NCBI GenBank assembly: GCA_913775005.1
Contig: CAJYKY010000055.1
Span: forward strand, 1 to 6,294
Direction of reading: 5' to 3'
DNA length: 6,294 nt
Source of the DNA: an uncultured Achromobacter sp.
Lineage (GTDB): Bacteria > Pseudomonadota > Gammaproteobacteria > Burkholderiales > Burkholderiaceae_B
Shown here: positions 1 through 5,599 of the stretch, one piece after another
Layout: each line of letters begins with the position of its first letter
Position numbering within the stretch: the stretch's first letter is position 1
Translations under genes and position numbers: made by a program
The notes under the pieces: model-generated
What the model saw: only the letters and a program-made list of their open reading frames with translations
Database searches by the model: none
What the model was told of the DNA's origin: nothing

Positions 1-1032
1 CTGCACGGAAGACAGCAAGGCGGCGGCCAGGACGCCGTCGTCGGCGGCGCCGCTGACAAAGGCGCGGTCGATCTTCACTTCGGTGAACGGCGTCGAGATC
101 AGGGTGTACATGGAGTTGTAGCCTCTGCCGAAATCGTCCTGCGCCAAGCCGAAACCCTTCAGGCGCAGACGGCTCGCGCCCATGTAGTACTGACCGGGAA
201 GCGTTGCGGCTTCATCTTCCAGCAGTTCAAAGGTGACGTCCTCAAAGGGCACGTCGTGATCCGCGACAAGATTGTAAAGCTCGTCTGGCAAATGCGGTTG
301 ATCAAGTAGCCGCGTGGGCAGGTTGACCGACACGGGTATCCGGAAGCCCAATTGCCGCCACCGCCGGTACGCCGTCAGGGCGTCTTCCAGCATGCGCACA
401 AGCAAGGCGTGATCCAGGTCGTGGTGGCGTACGGCCCCCAGGAATGACGAGGGCAGCATGAATCCGAATTCCTGGTGATGCCAGCGCGCCAGCGCTTCCG
501 CGCCGACGATATTGCCCGTGGTCAATGCCTTTTTCGGCTGGAACCAGGCCTGGATCTGCCCGGAATCCAGCGCCTTTTCCAAGGTCTGGCGTTCGAACAG
601 CCGGGCGGAATCAAGAAGGGGGGCGGGCGCCGAGGCAGGGTCGGCGTTTTCAAGGCGCAGCCGGTCGGCAAGCGCCTGCGCGTTCTCGCGCGTGACAGGC
701 TTGGTAAACGCGCCGATCACGGCCAGCCCCTTTTCCTTGGCCATCAGACTGACGCTGTTCATGATGCGGCGCGAGCACGTCGTGGTGATCGCCAGCATCG
801 GGCTCAGGTGCAGGCGCGCCAGTTCGTGGATGAATTGCACGCCGTCCATGCTGGGCATGTTCAATTCCATCAGGATCAGCTGATACGTCTGCGAGCGGGC
901 CTTGGCCAATGCCTCTTGCGCCGTATGCGCCATGTCCACGTGCGCGAATCCGGCGTCTTCCAGCAGGCCGCGCATTTGCGCGCATTGGAATGCGTGGTCG
1001 TCCAGGACCAGCACCTTATAGACGGAAAGCAT
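1..1032 (-). CDS. REC-EAL response regulator, c-di-GMP phosphodiesterase (RocR/PvrR type), C-terminus cut by window edge
   Basis: The visible part is 344 residues, running off base 1. Residues 1-125 form a receiver domain: acidic pair D11-D12, a T83-T85 run and K111 in FTKP. The phosphoacceptor position is Glu56 (LILMELNMP), not Asp. After a Pro/Ala-rich linker (about 128-142) comes an EAL domain with FQP (164-166), E179-A-L, N237 in VNLP, E269 and E272 in ELLE, D299-D300 in DDFGRG, and K320 in VKID. These are the metal- and substrate-binding residues of active EAL phosphodiesterases. As I recall the P. aeruginosa RocR numbering, each residue sits four positions earlier there, so the fold is closely co-linear. 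The last catalytic Glu and Gln lie beyond the window. The expected role is cytoplasmic hydrolysis of c-di-GMP to pGpG. ATG at 1032 follows the kinase stop by two bases, with GGAG six bases upstream, so the genes are probably co-transcribed and translationally coupled. Family assignment is firm; activity and orthology are inferred. Confidence 0.93.
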   Translation of the reverse strand, partial: MLSVYKVLVLDDHAFQCAQMRGLLEDAGFAHVDMAHTAQEALAKARSQTYQLILMELNMPSMDGVQFIHELARLHLSPMLAITTTCSRRIMNSVSLMAKEKGLAVIGAFTKPVTRENAQALADRLRLENADPASAPAPLLDSARLFERQTLEKALDSGQIQAWFQPKKALTTGNIVGAEALARWHHQEFGFMLPSSFLGAVRHHDLDHALLVRMLEDALTAYRRWRQLGFRIPVSVNLPTRLLDQPHLPDELYNLVADHDVPFEDVTFELLEDEAATLPGQYYMGASRLRLKGFGLAQDDFGRGYNSMYTLISTPFTEVKIDRAFVSGAADDGVLAAALLSSVQ

Positions 1033-1034
1033 TG

Positions 1035-3869
1035 TCAACTCCGGGGGTCTTTGACCGTTTGCAGGCTTTCGCGCAAGACGGTGAGCGGCAGGGGTTTGAC
1101 CAGCAGGCCGGTCATGCCGGCATTCATGCCGCGCCGCTGCTCGGTGGGAAAGGCGTTTGCCGTGACGCCGAGAATCGGCTTGTCAAAGCCGCGCTTTCGC
1201 AGCATGCGCGCGAACTCGTAGCCATCAACCAAGGGCATGTTCAAGTCAGTCAGCACGGCGTCGAATTGCATGATGTCGGGCAGGTTCAGCGCTTCCTGGC
1301 CGTTGCCTGCCAGCGCCACGGTGCAACCCAGATGTTCAAGCTGTTCGCGCAGGATCAGCTGGCTGATCGGGTTGTCTTCCGTGACCAGCACGCGCAGACC
1401 CAGCGATTCGGGTTTGGCCTTGGCGTCAAACACGGCGTTGCGGGCCATGCCGCCTTGCGCCAGGCGCACCGCGTGATTGATGCTGGTCAGGCTGTAGGCG
1501 GTGGCGAACCAATTGCGGTGGCTGTCTTCTACGCGGGGGCGCAGGCCGGGTGGATGGATGATGACTTGCGGGCCCGGCGCGTTGCCGATCTTCTGGGCGT
1601 ACGGCCAGGTCTGTACCAGCACCGACGGTTCGGTGGACACGATGCCGCCAGCCGGAAACGGCAGGGCTACCGCGCCCCAACGGCGCAGCCAGTCGCACAG
1701 GTTGTTGACGATTTCGGGCACGGCGCCCTGGACGTAGACCGTGGCGTTTTCCAGCGCCATGCTGGGGGCGTCGGCCGGTTCGGGCGCCAGGGGCAGGCGC
1801 AATTCGAACGTGACGCTGGTGCCCAGCCCGGGTTCGCTGACGGCGTTCAGCCTGCCGGCCATCATGTCGGACAGGCGGCGGCAGATGGATAGCCCCAGCC
1901 CGGTGCCGGGCGATGAAACCGCGTTGTCGGCATCGACCTGGTAGTACGGTTCGAACAGGCGGGCATGGTGTTCCGGGGCGATGCCCGCGCCGGTGTCGGC
2001 GATCTGGAAGCACAAGTCCGCGCTATCGCGGTCACGGCTGTTGATCTTCAGGCGCAGCACGATCTGGCCGGAATCCGTGAACTTGATGGCGTTGCTGGCC
2101 AGGTTGTCGAGAATCTGGCGGATGCGGGTGGCGTCGCCGACCACGGCGGCGGGCGTGTCAGGGTCGGCCACGGCGTAGCTGCGCAGACCCTTGGCGTGGG
2201 CCCGCGCAGAAAAGCTGGCCACCACATTGTTCAGCAATTCAACGGGCGAGAACGCCGCGCTTTCCAGCACCGTGTGCCCCGCTTCGATGCGTGACAGATC
2301 CAGCGTGTCGTTGATGGTGCGCAGCAAGGTGCTGGACGATTGCTGGATGGTTTCCAGGTATTGCGCCTGCTGCCCGTTCACGCGCGTCAATGAAAACAGT
2401 TCCAGCGTGCCGAGAATGCCGTACAGCGGCGTGCGGATCTCGTGGCTCATGGTGGTCAGAAACAGCGTCTTGGCCTGGTTGGCGGCTTCGGCGTCGCGCT
2501 TGGCCTGAAGCAGGGAATGTTCGATCCGCTTGAGCGCCGAAATGTCGCTGATGCCGCACAGCACCACGGATTCATTGCGATACGTGGTGGGCGCGAACGT
2601 CAGGTAGGCGGTGCGCCCATCTTTGAGCTTGTGCTCACGCCCGGCTTCGTCGCTTTCGTGTGACAGGATTTCCGCGCGCCAGCCGGGCGTGCCTTGGAAC
2701 CAGCGCCGCGCCATGTCATTGGACAGCACCACCGCGCCATCCGAGCGCCGCAACAGGCACAGGCCCACGGGCGCCACTTCGATCAGCTTGCGATTGAGCG
2801 ACACGCTGTCAGCCAGCGCTTCGTATTGGCGCAGGGCAGGCAGCACCAGTTGCCGGCGGATGTAGCGCACGCGCAGGATGACGGCGATGACCAGCAGCAG
2901 CGAGGCGACGGCGGCGGTTTGCAGCGCGAAGGCGTTGTCGCTCAGCACATGCAGGATGGGCGTGTAGTAAACGAGGCGCCAGCCGTCATCGCCCACGGAT
3001 TTGCTTAGCACCAGGTATTCCGGCAACCAGCTCGAACCGCGTAGCCCGAACGCGTCTTCGCGTGTGCTGCGCGCCAGCACGTCGTCGGGCGCGTCGGCTT
3101 GCCCCCCGTGCAGCACCGGGCGGTTTTGTTCATCGAACAATACGTAGTTGCCCGCGCCGATACGCGGCACGGTGACGGCGCTTTCGACCCCGTGCACTTC
3201 CAGCCCCACCCAGCCGGATTCGGGATGCAGCGGGTCTAGCGGGGTGAAGAGGAACAGACGTTTGACGGAATCTTGTGGCGGATGCAACCAGACGATGGGC
3301 GCCTGGCCGTGCGGGGCAGGGCGCGTCTGGATGTCGGTCAGCGTCAGCGTCAGCCATTGCTGGATGGCGGCGGGAATCATCGACACGGCGATCTGGCCAT
3401 GCGCGGCCACGCGCGTGGTGCTGGCGCTGCGCAGCGAGCTATAGACGATCTTGGTGTTGGCAAGTGCCATGCGGCGCAGGTCGCGCGGGGTCAGGATCAA
3501 GGCCCAGTCGTAGGTGTCGGGCGCGTCTTGCAGGGGCAGGACTTCCACCTGGCCCGTCTGGTCGAAATGATTAGGGGTCTGGCTGATGGGGCTGCCGCTC
3601 GCGTTGCGCACGGCTGAGGCTGAAATGGAGCGTAGCAGCGCCTCGCGTTGATCGAAGAACAGCTGGGCTTCGTAAGCAGCGGCATTCATGTGCCGCCGGT
3701 AGGTGGACACGACGTTGCTGAAGGTCCAGTACAGATAAAGCGCGGCGCTCGCCGCGATGCAAACGAGCAGAGCCACTGCAAGAAAATGCAGCAGCAAAGA
3801 GGCGGCGCGCGGTGCGGCCTGAGGTTCTAGGGCGAGGGCGCCACGGTCTTCTACCAGCATTGGAGGCAT
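1035..3869 (-). CDS. Membrane hybrid sensor histidine kinase (periplasmic sensor-PAS-HisKA-HATPase-pseudoreceiver-REC)
   Basis: The protein has 944 residues. A hydrophobic segment at about 25-48 and another at about 315-335 bracket a periplasmic domain of about 265 residues, possibly Cache-like (ligand unknown). A PAS-like segment (about 355-448) and a short helical linker follow. The HisKA domain has the H-box MSHEIRTP with H476. The HATPase domain has N-box N589/N593, G1 DTGAG (625-629), F639 and G2 GTGLGL (655-660). A stretch at about 706-805 is predicted to fold like a receiver but lacks its acidic pocket, like the RcsC ABL region. The C-terminal receiver (824-940) is complete: E831-D832, phosphoacceptor D875, T903 and K925. 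No Hpt domain follows, so phosphate must leave via a separate Hpt protein if it goes further. I chose the first ATG; its Shine-Dalgarno is weak and M4 is an alternative start. It is the first gene of a two-gene unit with the REC-EAL protein. Confidence 0.95.
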   Translation of the reverse strand: MPPMLVEDRGALALEPQAAPRAASLLLHFLAVALLVCIAASAALYLYWTFSNVVSTYRRHMNAAAYEAQLFFDQREALLRSISASAVRNASGSPISQTPNHFDQTGQVEVLPLQDAPDTYDWALILTPRDLRRMALANTKIVYSSLRSASTTRVAAHGQIAVSMIPAAIQQWLTLTLTDIQTRPAPHGQAPIVWLHPPQDSVKRLFLFTPLDPLHPESGWVGLEVHGVESAVTVPRIGAGNYVLFDEQNRPVLHGGQADAPDDVLARSTREDAFGLRGSSWLPEYLVLSKSVGDDGWRLVYYTPILHVLSDNAFALQTAAVASLLLVIAVILRVRYIRRQLVLPALRQYEALADSVSLNRKLIEVAPVGLCLLRRSDGAVVLSNDMARRWFQGTPGWRAEILSHESDEAGREHKLKDGRTAYLTFAPTTYRNESVVLCGISDISALKRIEHSLLQAKRDAEAANQAKTLFLTTMSHEIRTPLYGILGTLELFSLTRVNGQQAQYLETIQQSSSTLLRTINDTLDLSRIEAGHTVLESAAFSPVELLNNVVASFSARAHAKGLRSYAVADPDTPAAVVGDATRIRQILDNLASNAIKFTDSGQIVLRLKINSRDRDSADLCFQIADTGAGIAPEHHARLFEPYYQVDADNAVSSPGTGLGLSICRRLSDMMAGRLNAVSEPGLGTSVTFELRLPLAPEPADAPSMALENATVYVQGAVPEIVNNLCDWLRRWGAVALPFPAGGIVSTEPSVLVQTWPYAQKIGNAPGPQVIIHPPGLRPRVEDSHRNWFATAYSLTSINHAVRLAQGGMARNAVFDAKAKPESLGLRVLVTEDNPISQLILREQLEHLGCTVALAGNGQEALNLPDIMQFDAVLTDLNMPLVDGYEFARMLRKRGFDKPILGVTANAFPTEQRRGMNAGMTGLLVKPLPLTVLRESLQTVKDPRS
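1039..1042 (-). promoter_or_regulatory. Ribosome binding site inside the kinase gene, for the REC-EAL gene
   Basis: On the minus strand GGAG lies six bases before the ATG at 1032. It sits just upstream of the kinase stop codon (TGA, 1037-1035), so the REC-EAL gene is set up for translational coupling to the kinase. It also fixes the start codon of the downstream gene. Confidence 0.7.
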
Positions 3870-3896
3870 GGTAGAAACACATGCTTACCCAGAGAA

Positions 3897-3910
3897 TAAG
3901 AAGAATCTCA
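3897..3910. promoter_or_regulatory. Second, degenerate RcsB-like operator
   Basis: TAAGAA-GA-ATCTCA keeps the left half-site of the box at 3941-3954 and has two changes in the right half. The centres of the two boxes are 44 bases apart, about four helical turns, so bound dimers would lie on roughly the same face. A strong plus a weak site suits graded or cooperative control, but this is inference. Confidence 0.35.
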
Positions 3911-3940
3911 AAATGCGCGCGCCCTTGCGCGTCTGGGGTT

Positions 3941-3954
3941 TAAGAATCTTCTTA
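3941..3954. promoter_or_regulatory. RcsB-like operator, perfect dyad
   Basis: TAAGAA-TC-TTCTTA is a perfect 6+6 dyad with a two-base centre. It differs at one of 14 positions from the RcsAB box form TAAGAATATTCTTA as I know it from enterobacteria. LuxR/NarL-type response regulators, the usual partners of RcsC-, BvgS- and RocS-type hybrid kinases, bind sites of this kind. No such regulator gene is in the window, so the binding protein is inferred. Confidence 0.45.
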
Positions 3955-4038
3955 TTCTTTCGGCGTCGGGCCTTCGGCACTATTCGCTGACATTCCGCAT
4001 GCAGCAGCCCTATGCAGCAATCAGCGGGTTCAATCGCC

Positions 4039-4058
4039 TCGCGGCTTCTGCGCCGCGA
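4039..4058 (+). other. Leader hairpin upstream of the degenerate EAL gene
   Basis: A seven-base perfect stem (TCGCGGC with GCCGCGA) encloses a six-base loop (TTCTGC), about 80 bases before the ATG at 4137. No T-run follows, so it is not a standard terminator. It could affect mRNA stability or translation, or be chance in GC-rich DNA. If translation began at an upstream in-frame ATG (3999) the hairpin would be coding. Confidence 0.3.
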
Positions 4059-4125
4059 CGGTCAGACGTTTACCGAGAACAGAATGATAGTGACCTGGCA
4101 CCGGCCATTTCGGCATCGCAGCTCG

Positions 4126-4129
4126 AAGG
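4126..4129 (+). promoter_or_regulatory. Ribosome binding site that decides the start at 4137
   Basis: AAGG (within GAAGGTG) lies seven bases before the ATG at 4137. The reading frame stays open upstream to an ATG at 3999, but that ATG has no comparable site, and the 46 extra residues have low-complexity character with no domain similarity I can see. Confidence 0.6.
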
Positions 4130-4136
4130 TGATTCC

Positions 4137-4946
4137 ATGAGAGACGACGCCCGGTACTGGTCCTCCGCCGGCAAGCCCGTGTTGCTGCGCTTTCAACCCG
4201 TCTTCACCGCCCAGGGGCATGTCCACGAATACGCCGTGTTGGGCCGTTGCCGTCCGTCTCCGTGGAGCAGCCTCGCGCCGCCCGGCCTGGGTGCGGGCTT
4301 GCAAGCAGGCGTTGCTTTCTTTCAGCGCTTCAACGCGCCTATCGAATTGTCGTTTGAACATCCGCTGGATGTCTCCGCAACCACCGATCTTGCCGAACGC
4401 CTGTGCACGGAATTGGGGATCGGGCTGGAAGGCGAGCGCATCTGGATCAACAAGCAGCTGCAACATGAAGACATCGCGCCGCTGATGGTGGCGGCCCGGC
4501 GTGTCACGTTCACGTTGCCGCTTAGCGACCGCCTGTCTGACCGCGCCGATGTGTTGGCGCGTTACCCCGAATTCCAGGCGCGTCTGCGCGCACGTTTGAC
4601 GCCGGAATTCAAGAACGGCAAAGCGCTGGAATACGGGGCCTTGCACGCCGTGGGGCTGCATGTGCAGATCCCGTTGGGTCTGTCCGAAAACCGGTCCTTG
4701 CAGGGCCGTTTTTTCACGTTGATGGAACGGGCCTGGAATGCCCGCTTGCAAGTGGTGGCCAGCGGCGTGGACGATATCCGCGATTTTGCCTGGATGCGCC
4801 TGCACAGCGATCTGCTGTTTCGCGGCCACGCTTTGTCGGCGCCGCTTAGCGCGGATTGCCTGGACGCGTGGTTGCAGGCTGACAGCGGCGCGTGGCGATC
4901 ATTCAACGCGTGTACCACGCGCTTTGTCAGCGCGGAAGGCGCCTAG
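4137..4946 (+). CDS. Degenerate EAL-domain protein, probably catalytically dead regulator
   Basis: A 269-residue soluble protein that I read as a single, heavily eroded EAL domain. It opens with LLRFQPVF (16-23), matching the FQP strand of EAL proteins, and ends with VVASGVD (206-212), RG (229-230) and APL (235-237), matching VVAEGVE, QG and RPL. At the catalytic positions the EAL Glu is Ala33, the EITE strand reads WINK (103-106), the DDFG strand reads TLPL, the EGVE Glu is Ser209 and the QG Gln is Arg229. No metal-binding set remains, so phosphodiesterase activity is very unlikely. Known eroded EAL proteins such as YdiV and Bordetella BvgR act by protein binding, which is the likely mode here; I do not claim orthology to either. 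It is transcribed divergently from the kinase and shares its operator region, so it probably belongs to the same circuit. An upstream in-frame ATG at 3999 would give 315 residues but is less likely. Confidence 0.75.
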   Translation: MRDDARYWSSAGKPVLLRFQPVFTAQGHVHEYAVLGRCRPSPWSSLAPPGLGAGLQAGVAFFQRFNAPIELSFEHPLDVSATTDLAERLCTELGIGLEGERIWINKQLQHEDIAPLMVAARRVTFTLPLSDRLSDRADVLARYPEFQARLRARLTPEFKNGKALEYGALHAVGLHVQIPLGLSENRSLQGRFFTLMERAWNARLQVVASGVDDIRDFAWMRLHSDLLFRGHALSAPLSADCLDAWLQADSGAWRSFNACTTRFVSAEGA

Positions 4947-4973
4947 CACGGTCACCCGTCCCTCACGCTATCG

Positions 4974-4994
4974 GGCGGCGCAGGCTGTGCCGCC
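4974..4994. terminator. GC-rich hairpin between convergent genes, possible bidirectional terminator
   Basis: Nine-base stem (GGCGGCGCA with TGTGCCGCC, one G-U pair) around a three-base loop, within the 75 bases between the stop at 4946 and the stop at 5022. No T-run follows on either strand, so intrinsic termination would be weak. Placement between converging genes is the main argument. Confidence 0.4.
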
Positions 4995-5021
4995 ACGCGC
5001 CTTCAGCGCGCCAAGTCTGGA

Positions 5022-5459
5022 TCAGTTTGCTGCGTCGGACTGAAGGCGGCCCAGGATGAACCCATCCACCGAGCTCGTGCGGCCACGCCACAGCGTGGGT
5101 TGGCCGGCGATAGGCGTGCCATCCGCCGCGAAGAACAGCGCGTCGGACAGGTGGATGTAGTTGGGCAGCGGGTCTACCGGCTGCGGCACGCGGAACACGT
5201 CGCCCAATTCCGCCAAGGATGCGCGCACGCCGCTGCGCGTATTAGCATCCAGCGCGCCCAACGAATCCGAAAAATTCGCGGCGAAACGGTCGAAGTAATC
5301 GGCGCCCGACACAATCGACCCCGACACCAGCATGCCGCCCATCTGCAAGGTCACGCCGATGCTTTCCAGCTGGCTGCCGTTGTTCACCAGGTTGACAAGA
5401 AATTGCAGGAAGGCGTCGGCGCTGGGCGTGGCGGGCGCAAGAGTGGAGTCGGTGCTCAT
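5022..5459 (-). CDS. gvpU: GvpU-family protein (gas-vesicle accessory protein homologue)
   Basis: A 145-residue soluble protein. An N-terminal stretch of about 14 variable residues precedes FLQFLVNLVNNG (17-28), then a beta-hairpin-like VTLQMGGMLVSGSIVSG (36-52) and YF (55-56). The C-terminus has YIHLSDALFF (101-110), LWRGR (123-127) and VDGFILG (131-137). These blocks and the length match GvpU as I know it from Bacillus megaterium and its proteobacterial homologues. In B. megaterium GvpU is an accessory protein linked to gas-vesicle clustering. No gvpA, gvpN, gvpF or other vesicle gene is visible, so the role here is unknown and probably different. The ATG at 5459 was chosen because similarity starts just after it; upstream in-frame residues to 5570 look like translated intergenic DNA. 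The Shine-Dalgarno is weak. It lies 140 bases downstream of the ParB-like gene on the same strand. Confidence 0.72.
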   Translation of the reverse strand: MSTDSTLAPATPSADAFLQFLVNLVNNGSQLESIGVTLQMGGMLVSGSIVSGADYFDRFAANFSDSLGALDANTRSGVRASLAELGDVFRVPQPVDPLPNYIHLSDALFFAADGTPIAGQPTLWRGRTSSVDGFILGRLQSDAAN

Positions 5460-5557
5460 GGATAGCGTCTCGGGGAAAAGTCGGGAAGAGCCACAAGATA
5501 CTCGAATCACGCGAAAAATACGCGGGATGCAATTGCGGGATAAACGGCAGATTCGGG

Positions 5558-5579
5558 CGCGAGACTGCAATATCTCGCG
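5558..5579 (-). terminator. Hairpin after the ParB-like gene, weak terminator candidate
   Basis: Seven-base perfect stem (CGCGAGA with TCTCGCG) and eight-base loop, starting about 20 bases past the stop codon at 5600. No T-run follows in the direction of transcription. It may be an mRNA 3'-end structure or partial terminator that separates the two minus-strand genes. The rest of the 140-base gap (5460-5599) shows no convincing promoter, although its stretch nearest the GvpU start is less GC-rich. Confidence 0.3.
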
Positions 5580-5599
5580 GCCCGTAGTCTGTCAGCGGG

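Larger units (their letters stand above)
3893..3958. repeat. Long inverted repeat in the divergent promoter
   Basis: Bases 3893-3908 pair with 3943-3958 at 15 of 16 positions, twelve of them continuous; the single mismatch is 3905 with 3946. The 34-base spacer is GC-rich and contains a small CGCG-based dyad of its own. The arms are purine/pyrimidine-biased and themselves partly palindromic (AGAAT-N6-ATTCT on the right). This suggests paired operator sites for a dimeric regulator rather than a transcription terminator, since it lies between two divergent starts. Confidence 0.8.
3870..4136. promoter_or_regulatory. Divergent promoter region between the kinase and the degenerate EAL gene
   Basis: These 267 bases separate the two divergent starts and are locally AT-richer than the genes. 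The key element is the inverted repeat at 3893-3958. Each outer arm ends in TATTCT pointing outward (minus strand at 3893-3898, plus strand at 3953-3958), a plausible -10 hexamer for each direction. No good -35 hexamer is found 17 bases upstream of either, which would fit activator-dependent promoters. The transcript toward 4137 would carry a leader with a hairpin at 4039-4058. Promoter positions are inference. Confidence 0.45.

Noticed and set aside
475..1892. Long plus-strand open frames (475-1221 and 909-1892) opposite the REC-EAL and kinase genes
   Set aside because: They are antisense to genes with clear catalytic motifs, have Arg/Gln/His/Gly-rich composition typical of GC-rich shadow frames, and show no domain.
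3336..3355. Short tandem GTCAGC repeat in the kinase gene
   Set aside because: Only about three units, multiple of three bases, encoding a plain Leu-Thr alternation; it cannot cause frameshift phase variation.
3999..4019. Direct repeat of ATGCAGCA, copies starting 13 bases apart
   Set aside because: Eight bases only, single pair, at no clear position relative to a promoter; likely chance.
4023..4037. GGGTTCAATCGC-like stretch resembling a tRNA T-arm, as in an attachment site
   Set aside because: No acceptor stem, anticodon arm or CCA end can be folded around it and no integrase or mobile gene is near.
3999..4136. Upstream in-frame ATG giving a 46-residue extension of the degenerate EAL protein
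   Set aside because: It has no ribosome binding site and no similarity; the ATG at 4137 has AAGG at proper spacing. Not fully excluded.
4062..4829. 255-residue minus-strand frame opposite the degenerate EAL gene
   Set aside because: Composition is His/Gln/Arg-rich shadow sequence; the plus-strand frame has EAL-like blocks and a good ribosome binding site.
5460..5570. N-terminal extension of the GvpU-like frame to 5570
   Set aside because: The extra residues are Arg/Cys-rich and unlike the family; GvpU similarity and usual length fit the ATG at 5459.
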